From Hyalella azteca (lineage: Eukaryota; Arthropoda; Malacostraca; Amphipoda; Hyalellidae), in NCBI RefSeq assembly GCF_000764305.2, contig NW_025932782.1, positions 35,173-99,172 of the forward strand: a DNA stretch of 64,000 nt, given 5' to 3'. The notes under the pieces were generated by a model. The model saw only the letters and a program-made list of their open reading frames with translations, made no database searches and was not told the origin of the DNA. Made by a program: the position numbers and the translations under genes. Each line of letters starts with the position of its first letter. Position 1 is the stretch's first letter. Below are positions 9,939 through 23,500 of the stretch, one piece after another.

Positions 9939-12040
9939 TAATATTGAATGTGTTGCGGGGATAAAAATGCAGTAACTGTAGTGTGTGTGGTGCAGTAGCT
10001 GGTAAATGTGTTCACTTGTCTTCAATATGCGATGTTCAATAAATGAATGTGATGTTGCTTTATTTGTTGCGGTGCAAAACAAGGGTGAAAAAAACTTCAA
10101 TTGTTATTTTAAGCAGATGTTTTGTTGTGTTTTTAAGTATCTTATTATTATTGTAATACAGAAATGATTAATTTTCTAAGATTAGATGATTAATGAGATA
10201 TACATTAATGATGAGCTATTGATTATGTATTATGGACAGCACACATCACAGTGATGTTTACTACCATTTAGCCTCCGCTTCAGTATGTTGCACAAACTTC
10301 ACTGTTGTTTTGAAGTTGTTTTCAGTTCAGCACTGTTGTTTTCAGTTGAATTGGGGCAAAAAACTGTTTTCAAGTAGAAGTTCTGGTACATTTTTATCTC
10401 TATTTGTGAGTTTTTCTTCTTTTTCTCTTCATTTCTTTCTCGTTTCCCTGTACGCGAAATCGCAGCGCGGGCTCCTGGCTGTCAACATTCCCATTCCAGA
10501 TTCCAACATTCGCTCATATTATTCGCCGTAATATTTGCTTAAGTTCAGAAGCGGCCAATTTCTCGTCCGTGATTGGCGTGTTTAGTTTGCCAAGCCGCCA
10601 GTGATTGGCTGACCGAGTATGGAACTCTTGACTATTTTTAATAGTTCGGCTCCTGTCATCTGATAATCATTTTAATACAGATAAAGCAAGTGTTCGTAAA
10701 GGTTCATTCAACGACTAAGAAGCGATAAGCGTGGAGTGATGTCAAAGTAACGTCATCACACTTCACGACCTCACTCGTCATCTCTATTCTGCTAATTGAA
10801 AAATATTCGATACCGGAACCATCGTAATTTTAATGTTCATTAGTATCTCTATAACTGTTTAAAATCATTGTAAGGGTTTGAAAATTATTCAAATCTCATT
10901 TTTATATTTATGTAAATTTCAGTTAAATTAAGATTTACATCGCTCACACTTTGAGCATATGCTGAATTGATTTCATGATTGAGGATTGATTTCATGATTG
11001 ACGATTCTTATGTAAATTGATTTATTATCGGAGTGTTCTGCAGTATTGTAAGAATGTAATCCTCACTATATCAAATTGGCGTGTAGAATATGCTCCTTTG
11101 TAGATAACCACGCGAGGCTATGATTAATAACGCATTTCTTCACTCCTGTATCAATCTATTGTCTTCATTCCAAACAATTTCATGAATAAGAAAAGATTGG
11201 TGTATAGTGAGGATGAGCTTAGTTAATAACTTATAATTGTCAATCAACTATTCCATTAATTTCTTTTAATAGATGATAGATTATGGCAGTACATCGTGGC
11301 CATATTACCGTTAAGAAAATTAGGCGAGGACATGGCTAGAAATTCTGCTATGATTGCCGTCATATTTTCATATAAAATTTTGCTATCACAATATGATGGT
11401 CATATTGTCATTTGACTTTTTCTTTTCCCCCATATTGTTTTTCGTGAACCCTTTTTTCATTAAACATTTCATTTCAATATTTATTTTCATTTTATGATGT
11501 GCGAATTCGCCAAAATCTTCTGTAATTTGACATCAACCTTCTCTGTTTATCCGCTGTTCTTCCTACTTCGCTACCTTCATCTCTGTATCTACTAGCACTC
11601 AAATTCTGCTAGTAAAGAGAGAAAGGGAAGATCTAAGCACTTATTTTTACTACAACTAGGTTTAGTTTACTTAAGCCTTGTTGATGAACTAGCCACCTAT
11701 TGTTATCACAACTAGCACTAGTTAATAAAGCGTTGTAGTTTCGTTATCATATGGCACCAAATGTTCAAGAATTGTTAAGTAATAGCGAACTTCCAGATGC
11801 AGGCGCTGGCTGCTCTATATTTCCATGTGTGTTCTGATCGTATAAATATATTTTATTCGAAGATACCAATTCTATTCATTGTAATCCATTCGGCTGTGTA
11901 TTTACAATTAAACCTGGCATGCTCCGTACATTGGGATGTTTTAAGTGTCAAACAATAACAGTTTTGCTTTATTGTTTGTGTAATGTACATTGGGAGGTTT
12001 TAAGTGTCAAACAATAGCAGTTTTGCTTTATTGTTTGTTT
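9939..12040. other. intergenic stretch, no gene recognised
   Basis: AT-rich. Near 10540-10640 there is a diverged sequence resembling MITE family 1 (cgtgattggcg...gtgattggctga). Two near-repeats of tgtcaaacaatarcagtttt lie at about 11950 and 12005. Confidence 0.45.
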
Positions 12041-12046
12041 AATGAG

Positions 12047-12170
12047 TTGCTTGGTAGCAGGCTGCTAGCCTAGCAGGTTGCTTGGTAGCAGGCTGCTAGC
12101 CTAGCAGCTTGCTTGGTAGCAGGCTGCTAGCCTACCAGGCTGCTAGCCTAGCAGGCTGCTAGCCTAGCAG
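12047..12170 (+). repeat. self-complementary repeat gcaggctgctagcctagcag
   Basis: Five or so units of gcttggtagcaggctgctag / cctagcaggctgctag, each nearly palindromic (GCTAGC core). The last unit forms the ctagcag acceptor of the candidate exon at 12171. Confidence 0.85.
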
Positions 12171-12294
12171 TGCACCAAGCAACCTCACTGAGCACCTCCG
12201 GCTGAAGCTAGCTCAGCTCCTGGAGAGTGACCGACTGTCCGAGAACAACTTGAATAACAGAGTTCCTGTTCCAAAACCACAGATGTATTCGTAA
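12171..12294 (+). CDS. candidate terminal exon of an unidentified gene
   Basis: After acceptor-like gcctagcag, and with one leading base (phase 2), the frame reads APSNLTEHLRLKLAQLLESD, then RLSENNLNNRVPVPKPQMYS and TAA. It has coding-like composition, higher GC than its surroundings, a plausible amphipathic helix and a clean stop. No upstream partner is identified. Its phase does not fit the Hip1 exon ending 6971, so it is not simply an alternative Hip1 end. It could be chance. Confidence 0.35.
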
Positions 12295-15060
12295 GGTGAA
12301 TTTTTTACGAATAAATAGACAAATGCAGCAGACGAAGACGTGCAAAATCGATTCGAAATTTACCAATTTACTTCTATTGGAAACGGAATTTTTATTCCGT
12401 TTTCAATACAGCGTTTTATTCCTCATGAAATCGAGATAATGATTATTGACAGCCCACCTGTGATCAAGCGTCGCACCTCCGATCATGTCTTTACCAAAGT
12501 GAATACCAACAATACTTCTTATATTGGCCTATATCAATTTTTTATAGGAGAACAAATGCTTTACTTTCGTTACGCAAATTTAAAAATACCTCTGTGGTTA
12601 AATGTAAGTTAACTCAATTAAATTTTCATGACACCAATACGTGATATTCAATTTATACGAGATGTGATACTTGAATGTGTGAAAATGCCGATCTACATGC
12701 AGGGCTTATTCAGCAAACGAAGCCCGCAATGCCTTTCCTACAACTTAATAGTAAAAGAAAGATTGTTGATTAAGCATAACACTACGCTTTTTCATTTCGT
12801 TGATTACTTTCTTTGACTTGTAATCTAACCTTAATTAGTTTAACTTCGCACGATGCCTATTTACTTACTTTAAGTTAAATTTGCAATTTGTTCTTCATTA
12901 TATTAATTAAACATACTATGCATTATACTTAGTGGAACAGCGTCATTCAAATTTGTTGGAAATTTGTCATTTCAAAACACATTTACAGCCAGAAACGATG
13001 TGAAATTTTAAAGTAGTAGAAAATATTATGCAAAATTAGCTAATATCAATGACGTCGTTTCCAGGGCCAGATCTATTATTATATATCATTAAGTTTTCAT
13101 CTATACTCTCAATATTAAAGAAATCAACGGACTTAAATCTCCTTGATAACCGAAAATGTACCGGCATTTTTGGTCCGGAGAAAACTTGTCCGTTCAAACA
13201 GACTTCGAGCAAACAACATTTTATACAACTGGAAGAAACCTTTTATTCCAGGTTTAATTTATACCTGTTAGGATATAAACAACAAATAGATATGACATTA
13301 TCTAAATTTCAATCAATAGTGATTGTCATACTGGCTTCCGATTTGTATGTCTACGGCTTCGCGATGCATTCCGAAGTTTCTAGCCCATCCGCAGTTCAAG
13401 ATCACGTGATGTTCAGCTCAGCTATGGTCTAATTATTATTCCTTATTAAGATGCAGTCTCCTGAACTATAAACCTGCTTACCAGTCTTCCTCCCTATATA
13501 GCCGGCCGCCTTAGCTAAAAAACTTAAAGTCGAGTCCTTATTTATAGGCCTTTGTCTTCTAGCAAATAATTCAAGTCTGCCACCAGACCAAACAAACGTG
13601 CTGATGCTTAATTAACCTCGCTGTTACCTTAAATTTATAAAAATTTACACATTAGGCTATGCCTTAAAGTTGTTGATAAGGAATAGTGGGCAATACATCA
13701 CTCAGCTTGACGATATTTGTAGGAATAAATGATGAATTGATGCGAAAATATCCATGAACATCACTCATGTGGAAAATATCACTCATGTTACCCATGTATA
13801 TCTATATTCGAATAGAGAAAGCATAAAAATTGTATACACTGGCAAAACAAAAGCGTTGCTTTTACAGTACAAACGACAACTTTTTTTTAGTCTTGTTATT
13901 TTTATGTTGTGTACAAGATTAGTTCCAATAGATGCTGCATAAAGTAACAGAAAAATCATGGTTGACAAGAAAATTTACAACGAAATTTACTGCCAGTTAT
14001 TATTTTTATTGACCTATTTATGCCATGCTTAACGATTGGATTCCACTAGTATATGATTTGATCTATTTAATTCATTATCGGACATTGCACTCCAATGTTA
14101 TAGAATCTCTGGAAGCTTAGGAAATCGCTTGGTTTAAAAATATCAACTTTTAAATAATTAACATTAACTATCAGGTTTGCTCGACGATCCTCGTGGTAGA
14201 CAATTCCTGCAATTCTAATCCCGTCATTTACATAAACCATAATCCCATTAATAATAATTAATATTAATAAAGCTTATGTATTCTCATTAAATATTGCCTC
14301 ATTTAAACCCACATTTTATATAGAAGATTCGCATTTTGGACTCGCATTTACTCTCCTCGACTCGCATTTTACTCTCGTTTCAAAATATGGGAAAACTAGT
14401 TTGCGTCTTTTCAACTTTATTTATATTCACCAATTATAAAATCATGTTTCAATTTTTGATCTAATCATTTCCTCCCTTCCTTCCAATCCTTTCCTATTAT
14501 CTCACTAGGAATGAAATTTTCAGGTCCCGGAGAAATCCAGATATTAATATCCTGATATGCGCTCGTGTAGCCATGTAGTGTCAGGCTTCAAACACACACT
14601 CCCTATAAACTTCAAGGAATTTATTAATACAAGGTTAGGAAGTAAGTAAGAGATCGAACAAACTGTAACTGTAATCATCACAGGCGAAAACTGTGTGGAG
14701 CTTGATCAGGTAATGGCCTTTTCAATGCATGAAACGCGTGCTTAAAAACATATTATGATCAGGAGAATTCTATACAAAATTTCAAAAATTATCAGTACCT
14801 AAAAAATCTTAGTTTACTCGACAAAAATTTTGCATCAATCCACAAAGTGAAATGTGATTTATTTTAGGAAAAGAGCAGCTATTTCTACTGGAGTATTTTG
14901 AATAAAAGGCAGTAAAAATGTAGTTACCTTTAGACTGAATGATATGTGGAAAGTCAGCCAATTGGACATGATGGTTACTGGGGTGTTTCTGGGAAATAGC
15001 AACTAAGAAATGCACTCAAGCACTTGCATCATTAGTCTGCTTAAATCTCATGTTTACCTA
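12295..15060. other. intergenic, no supported gene
   Basis: Contains open frames of up to 127 codons without recognisable domains, splice support or codon bias. I see no transposon ends. Confidence 0.45.
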
Positions 15061-15110
15061 AAATTTGAAAGCAAGGAAACGATAAGTAAGTTCCCAATGT
15101 ATCCATTGAC

Positions 15111-15667
15111 AACGTTTTGTAGACCAGCTCCATCATCAGTTCAATACATTTTATAGAATATAAGTGAAATCATCAGTAAAATTATAAATCTACACAAAAG
15201 AAATTAAAACCTGAGTTACGAGAAAGCGACATGGGAACATAAAACCTATCTATTTCAAGAGAATAAGAACTATACGCATTATTAAAACAAGGATTACGTT
15301 TCGAAAATTATTAAATCCGAACAGATGTGGAACCGATTATCTTGAAATCGCTCTCAGATATAGTCACGTCAGTGTTCAGCATGAAGGCGCACAGCTGAAT
15401 GAGAAAGCTTCAGGTTAAGAAAGTGGCAGATTCGAACGAAAACTGTTTTCAGAAACTCGAAAGTTACGCAACGTAATTCCAACGAAAAAAGTTACGCAAC
15501 GTAACTCCAACGAAAGAAGTTACGTGACGTAATTCCAACGTAGGCTGATGCGCATCTCGTACAATTGTTTTCATAAACCAGAGAAAAGGCCGCAGCCGAG
15601 CTGAGACAACATCCCCATGACAGAAGAAGGAACCAATTTTGAAATTATTCGCCAGCAAAATATGCAA
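15111..15667 (-). mobile_element. Penelope-like element remnant with hammerhead-like motif
   Basis: Minus-strand residues LLANNFKIGSFF and DVVSARLRPFLWF match the same segment of the better preserved element at 50318-50590. The lower end (15111-15139) carries ctgatgatggagctggtcta then aaaacg on the minus strand, the hammerhead-like core common to this family. Coding frame decayed. Confidence 0.65.
15462..15542. repeat. ~27-29 bp tandem repeat, three copies
   Basis: Units agttacgcaacgtaattcca separated by acgaaaaa/acgaaaga, within the Penelope-like remnant. Confidence 0.85.
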
Positions 15668-16254
15668 GCTAACACTCGGAAAATATTCCGGACATTAATT
15701 TTTCACGATTTTGGACACTTTTTAGACGATTTATCAAATTAGAGTAGAGTACAATGAAAAGTATTCCCATTATTAAAGCTTAAATAAAATATTATTTTTG
15801 TTTCATAGTTTTCATTTTGAGCTATTCCAGTTGTTACATTACTATTCACCTAGTCATTTTAATTAAACATTTGATCCTAGTGTTGCATCTTTACTGATGA
15901 TGCTGTAAAGTAGGCTAACGATGAATGATGAAGTTTTTTTAATCAGTAAGTTAAAGGGTCTGTTAATAATGAATGATAAATTTTAGTTTAATTAAAAATA
16001 AGTTCGTTTATCTGCCTGCGAAGAATTTTACTGAGAAATAATCTCAATAATTCACTTAGTGTCATCTCATGATACTCAAAAAAAAAGTTCCATAACGATC
16101 ACCTTACGAGGCTTTGAGTAAACAACAATTTTGTTCTTAATATTTTTGAAAATAATACCGAAAATCATGGGTGACGTCTGTTTTCCCTTAATAACCCAAC
16201 AATGCCTTAAATTACCGATGATAACGTTCCATATGGGAATACCAAGAATGTGTT

Positions 16255-16400
16255 TTCAGCGCATTTTCTCATTTATTTTCGCTATTGTGCTCGTCATGTC
16301 CGTCCGTCCGTCTGTCCGTCCATCCATCCGTCCGTGACCACGTTTTCGTCGACGGGAAAATGCGCTCTCTGTCACTCACTGCAGTGAGAACTGAGTTATA
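16255..16400 (+). repeat. interspersed repeat with a CCGT microsatellite
   Basis: A (CCGT)n tract (16300-16337) lies between ctattgtgctcgtcatgtc and acgttttcgtcgacgggaaa, then tgcgctctctgtcactc. The same arrangement occurs in reverse complement at 55915-56045, so this is a dispersed element and not a simple microsatellite. Confidence 0.75.
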
Positions 16401-17329
16401 TTTTTTTTAATGGGCGATAGGCTTACAAATTATTTTAGTTTGATGGTTGACGCATATATACCCGCACCTCAGCTGGAGGCTGGTGCTCCCTTGTTAGTCT
16501 GTCACTGACGGTCCTGAAGAAAGGTGTGTGATGCAATTTTTTCCTGCTAGCCTCGTTCGTATACTAAGGTTCTTAACAGGCTTTGTACTAATAAAAGAAT
16601 CACTTTGCTGAATGATAATTGAAAATGCTGCCATATCTCCTCAGTGTTGGTGGCAGCAATTAACACCAAAATATAGAGAAACATTTGAATTTTCTGTTGT
16701 CTCGTGGCGTATGTAATTCTTACCAAAATAGATAGATATAATGTTGTTACCAAAATAGATATAATGGACCCCAAAATAGAGGGGATATTGTTAATTCTGT
16801 TCATTGTTGTAGGCATCAGCGGTCACCATTAAATGATAATTCAATGTGAAACGATTATCGTAACTATACGTGCGATTGTCAGCAGCGGCTATTATCTTCT
16901 ATAAAACAAAATTCCACGTCAGCACGCCACTCTTGGCCGATTCAAAATGTATCACATACCAACGAGTATTGGTGGTTACAAAAAAAAATATCACTAATAT
17001 TAAACGAAGTGCATGTGACTAATAATTAATCAATGGCACTGATCGAGATCGATATATATCGGCTCGATTGTACAAGAATCTTGGTTAAAATACTTAACGG
17101 CAAAAGCGGTTACTGTTCCGATTTAATACTGCATATCATAAACTATTCGATCATATCATAAACTATATCATAAACTATTCATAAACCATAATTTGAGGCT
17201 TCAACTCACAACCTTAAATCAGGACCCAAACACACATCCGAAATAAGACCTTAACATACACAAACACCATTTAACGTAGCACCCTTAACGCTCGATCCTA
17301 ATTCAGTACCCAATTTTTGCCACCGTAGC

Positions 17330-17510
17330 ATGAACACGGAGGAACAAAGACATGATCCCCTCAAGAAGACCCACACTGGCAGCCCCAGCTACCAGGACAC
17401 CAGGGGGCACTGGGGAAGTAGGATGGAGTTCCTACTTGCCTGTCTCGGCTTCTCGGTGGGCTTGGGGAACTTGTGGCGGTTCCCCTACCTGGCGTATGAA
17501 AATGGAGGAG
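17330..17510 (+). CDS. SLC6-A exon 1 (N-terminus, TM1)
   Basis: Starts [13 protein letters not shown]; the same-phase TM1 block [20 protein letters not shown] follows about 30 residues later. Donor GGAG|gtgggt, phase 1. The first in-frame ATG is used. An upstream non-coding exon cannot be excluded. Joining exon 2 gives ENGGAAF where most SLC6 proteins have ENGGGAF. Confidence 0.92.
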
Positions 17511-20500
17511 GTGGGTGGCTGCATTACTGAATTCCCTAAAATTATGTTTTGTTGAAAGAGATTTATAAATATTATAAATTCGGTGCGGATCGGCCAGACG
17601 GACACTGAACCGGCCGAAACTTGTGGCGGTTCCCCTGCCTGGCGTATGAAGATGGAAGAGGTGGGTGGCTACATTGACGAGTTCCGCGGTGTATCATTTG
17701 AACCGATGCGTCTTCATCTATATATTTGATACATATAAGGTTCGTTAAAGACCAGAGAATATTTGTCATTATACAGGGTGAACCAGAATTAACTGACCCT
17801 TTTAATTTATTAATAAATAAAAAACTAAGAACGTTATGAAGTTGAAACTTGTTTTATTTAAAAGAAGCACATTTTTATGGTAATATTGTATCCTAGTTTT
17901 TAGGATACAATAACTAACTAGGATACAATATTACATACAATATTTTAACTAATACAATAATAAAATATTGTAAAAGGATACAATATTTTAACTAGGATAC
18001 AATATTACCGTAAAAGGGTTCTTTTAAATAAAACAAGTATTAACTTCATAACGTTGTTAGTTTTTTATTTATTAACAAATTAAAAGGGTCAGTTAATTCT
18101 GGTTCACCCTGTATTATCAATTCGTCTTCGGTGTGATTAGAAAGTTCGAATATTAGGTTTTCAATTGACATTTTATTATAATTTAATTTACGACGTTTCG
18201 AATACTCAATTTTCATTATCAAGTAGGAGAAGAGTTTTGCAACGCTTAAAATTGAAATATCGGAATGACAAAAGTAATTACATATGGTAATTACACAGCC
18301 TAAACATGTAAACCTAAAACAGCCTAAAATTTAAACCTAATATTACTCAGAGAACAATTACAACGTCCTGGCAAATCCTGTGGTTTCCAAATTTATAGCA
18401 GGAGACTCATCCTTGATGATGAGAGCCTCTGTTATCGCCAGTCTTGTAGCGACGAAGCCTGCTGCAGGCTTCCAATGTCGCTCGAGTGATGGTTTCGTTG
18501 TGAACTTTTCTCATATGGTTCTTTGGCCCCTATATTTTAGATGACATGTGAGGCGGCGGCTTAAGGTCGTACTAGTTAAACCGATGTAATTTATATTCTG
18601 GTGAAGTCTACAATTTTCCTTATTGCAGGAAAATTTGTAAATAATATCGGTTACTTGTTGTGGTCCCGATTTTTTGTACTGATTATTTTTCATGACTAAA
18701 ATCTTCAGTTTTTTTCTTTTGTAGTATATCAAAAGTCTGATTCGGTCAGTTACTCGTGTGCTTCTAATGTTATTCTGCACAATTGAATTAAAGACTGGCT
18801 CGTCTGTCTTATAGCCGATGTTGATCGGATTTGGTTTGGATCGGGCAGGGTGGCCCAGTGGTTACAGTTCAAAGTACCGTGCATGATTGGAGCAGAGAGG
18901 TGCGGGTTCGATCCCAGCTCTGTGCGCCAGTTTCTGGTCAGAAACGGCGAGGAGGCCGGGCGGTTAAGCACAGCAGAATTGTAGCAGTGAGTTGCGAGTT
19001 CGATACCGCAACAAGCTGTGGATGTTCTGCGATGTTAAGAGTCGGCGACAGGCCTACGGCCTACTAAACGCTCAAACCGCTATTATATTATTATTATAAT
19101 AAATAGTCGTGGTGCTTCCACTGGATGTTGGATCATTGTTAAGTCAGTTTTGACGTGGTCGATAATTGGAAATTTCTGAGTCGATATTTTTGTTCGCGTA
19201 GCCGTAATTTACCATAACTATGTCATTCCAAAATTTCAGTTTTATGCGTTGCAAATTCTTCTCCGACTTGATAATGAATGTTGAACATTCGAAACATTTT
19301 AAATTAAATTATAATAATATGTTCTTTGAAAACCTAAAATTCGAATTATAACTAATTCTACCTAGTTTCTGACTCGCTGAATTGAGAAAAACAATAAGAA
19401 AATTGCTTGTGAGGGAAATATGAAATTAAACGAGATGTAAAATAAAATCTTGCATTAAGCCTATATGTTACCGTATTTCAACTGATTGGAGTCAATTGAT
19501 TATAATTCGGACGCCTTTTATGATATCAGTCTTCTGATCTTTAATAATTAGTGTTTCCTTATTTTTTAGCATATCAGCTGTGTCAATCTTACTACGAAGT
19601 CAAGACCACTTGTGTTTAAATTAAACAGGTACTTTTTTAGCCAGGTTACTTCAATCGCAATTTAATCAATAGGATAAAGTGAAGAAAACACCACGTTGAT
19701 TCGCAATATCTTCATCGAAAACGTTTCGGAGGCCATCTTGATCATCGGTTCAACAATTAATAGCATACGAAAATTCAATATTCAAAGAAATAAATTAACT
19801 TAGCCATTTGTGCCATTTTAATATGTTATGTGATATTTTATATAATTTATGTTTGATTATTGATATCATATTGATATTTGATATATTAAATGTGACATTA
19901 TGATGAAATTCCATACGGCTGTAAACGCCCATTGTTCCGAGCGAGCCGTTCATATGTTCACGCTCTTACATGAAATTTCAGATCCAGAATTTTTTTCACT
20001 TTACTGTCATCTTTTATACTGAAACGACGAGAAAAGGAAAATTTATTACATTCAGGCAAATAATTTAATATCAAGCAAAGACAAATTTCACTGTGGATAA
20101 TTTTTGGATATAACTATCTATATGTACTAACACAATGCGACACAAACGTCCAGCCTTTGACTCGCATATTTATGATTTCAGTCGATGGCATCATGACGCA
20201 GAAGACAGCGTGATTACGGACTAGTCTGGATTAGAGAATTTTAAGTTGTCGTGTCCTACTCCTTATTTATTTCCAACCTTTCTTCTTGGTCTTGATGTAG
20301 TAATTTCAACTTTCAACCTAAACTGTAATCATCGATATAAGGGGGTGGCGTCGACAGGATTTATAGTTATTATCAAGAAAATAACGAACACCACGATTGT
20401 TTCTAAACACTCACTGTTTGTCCGACTCTCTCTAACGCCGCCGCGTGACTGCCCGCGGTGGCCCGCTCGCTCCTGTTAAATACTCCCCCGGTCCCGCGCA

Positions 20501-23500
20501 TGCGTGCTAGGCGGCTCGAGCTCCACCCCTTAATTCAAACTCCGCATCTAAACCCCCAAATCCCCCTATTCTTATCTTATTTATTCCTATTCCTAATCAA
20601 GCGTACCAACTTGAGGTACTAAGCTAAATGGTAATAATGGTTTGGGTACTAATAATGGTAATAAGCCCATATGTACACTCCACTCCAAATTTATACCCGA
20701 ACATAAGCACACTAGAGAAGCACACCATGAAGTCTAGTTGTCACGAAAAATGCTGAGTTATTCCTGGCCTCACTTCCTTTTGACGGACAGATAGTAACAG
20801 CTAGATTGCAAATACTGTAGTAAAAAAATCATACGACGTATATAGTTTTATTTCGCAAAAGAAGCTTCTACTGAGGCCTCTTTTCCAGCGGCGTTCCTGT
20901 TGCCGTACCTGCTGCTGCTGGTGATCGTAGGTCGTCCCCTCTACCTGACGGAGGTGGCACTCGGGCAGTACAGTCAGCTGGGACCCCTGCACACCTACAG
21001 GAAACTCACACCTCTCATGGCGGGTATGTGGGGCCTGGTAAGAAATCTATTCAAAACAATCGTATTTATCGGTACGGTCACATTGGTACAGCCGTGAAAA
21101 TCGTCCAGTTTTGAATGAATCCATAGAATCAATACATCGCTCAACCGCACTTGGCTGTGAAACGAATCTCTTTCCGGAAGACTTAGGCGGGGTTCACATC
21201 ATGCTGTCGGGCACGTACAAGGCATATGTCAGTCACGGTCCAATATCTTTAATGCATTTCCATAGAAGCATTCACAACATGGGCAGGGCATGTGTCTTGC
21301 ACGGCTGGTGTGAATGCAACTATCTATGATCAGTCAGTCTTCTTGAACTTATCAGATAGAAGCTCTTACGAGTTCCAAGATGAAGAAGCGATGAAGCTGT
21401 TATTTGTCGCTGTCTTGCGTCCGAACCTAGAGTTTATAAACGCTCTGTGAGAGAGTTTTCAAAGAGGTGCAACAAGGATAATTCCTTGTTTCTTCGTTTT
21501 ACGAAGTAAATTGAAGATTATGTAGCCACCAGCCTCTGTTATTGAAGTTTGCGCGATGACCTCATTGAAGTATACAAGTATACTCATGGTTTATACAAGG
21601 TCCCAGAAGGATTGTGGGTACCTCATTGAAGTATACAAGTATACTCATGGTTTATACAAGGCCCCAAAAGTGTTACTAGAATTTGAAACAAGAACCAACA
21701 ACGGCTATAAACGAAAAAACTGCGTTGCAACTTATCCACGCGACAACATTTCTTTTCGCTTCGAGTCACCGACATGTGGATGGCAGACTCTCCGAGTACA
21801 TCGTTGGCGCTCCGTGTATAAACGCGTTCAAGAACAGACTAGATAAAGCTTTGGAAAAATATATGTTCAGACTTGAAATGTCTAGCACCATATCGAACCC
21901 GATGGAAGTCTAGTAACTATTTCAAACTACCGTCAGTTTTGAAAATATCCGGTCAACGGACATGTTTATAGATCTCCTGTGAACACGGCACTAAAAGTAT
22001 AAGAATCGGCGACAGGACACACCAGGCCTTTTCTTCAGCGCCGACATCACTATGACATGATATGATATGATATAAAACGTTATGGTATGATATTGAAACG
22101 CATTAAAGAATATTGGACTGGACCGTGCATGGCGGTGGCAAATGCCTGTCGCGTGCCCGGCAGTGTGGTGTGAATCCGACCTTACCATAGTCGTCTGTGT
22201 TATACTTATACAGTACAGTGATATCACAGTACGATTGACATCAGTACAAATTTAATTTATTACTTCGAAGTAAGATTTTAGGTAAAATAATGCTAAGAAT
22301 AACAATGCATTATTAGTTAGTTTCATCGAGGTTATTCAAGAACTGAACCAAAATACTGATGGTCACCGTACATCGATTTTGATTTTTACAGTTTTTATCA
22401 ACGTAAAGGCTCCTTTTTCATTGCTTTACGAAATTTATTTATGTCCTCGTGCCAAATACCGTGTCCACCTGTCCCTTTTTTATTAGATATTAAGCACCTT
22501 TTATATGAAAAACATAATAGTACTCAGGTAACCATAATCTTTTTGTGGTATAATCCTGACCATTTCTATTTTAGCCCAAGTTTGAATTCAGGGAAACTGT
22601 AACAAATATCGTGTTTTTGCGCCTCAGTTAATGTAGAAATGAAGCTCTTTATTTTGCAATATAACGCGAAATAACGTTAACGGGACTTCTAATTACTAAA
22701 GAAGAACCGTGTATACGCTTGATAACCATGCTCATGAAATTGCTTGTGGTGAGAAATCAATACAATTGAACAAATTATTTGTTTTTGGATTTCAGAAGCT
22801 AAGTCCATTAATAACTTCAAATTATGCTAAAAAATTTTTGTTCCGACTAGAACATGAAATGTATAAACTCCGGCATCAAAATTCGATATCAACCACTTCA
22901 TTTTGCGGAGTCACTTCAATAAAAGATTCAGCGCCTTCCTTATTCTTTAATTTTCACCTGTACCAAAATTCAATAATTTAGACAATTGATTACTTAAACT
23001 TCTCAAAAAATTTCATGAAATGGAATTCCAATCTAAAACTTCAATTCATAAATCAAATATTTTGCTAATAATTCCAAAAATGATAGTAATATAATTAGAA
23101 GGATATTTTTCTCAAATAATATATATGACTGAATTCGAAACCAACCAGGTCTAGGATACCTGCAGCTCCTCTCAGAACTCACTTCCTCCTCGTACATGAT
23201 CATCCTGGGCTACTCCCTGCACTACCTCTTCACCAGCCTCACTCACATCGGACATACCGTGCGTATACTATCAGAAAACCGTGTTAAAAATAACGATAAT
23301 AATAATATGGGAACAGCTGAGAAATGTTTCCTATTTAAATGCCCATAAAAGGTAATGAGCTTAACATGCGGAATATATAATACTTGTAGAGAACTAGAGT
23401 GCAACGAATATATAACAGAGATCAGTACTAGAAGTATATTATATAAGTACATCGTAAATTTTTATTGTAGTAGCCATGGACAAAACTGATTACTGCTTGT

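Noticed and set aside
13049..13432. 127-codon open frame
   Set aside because: AT-rich codon use, no domain, no splice or homology support, no repeat context.
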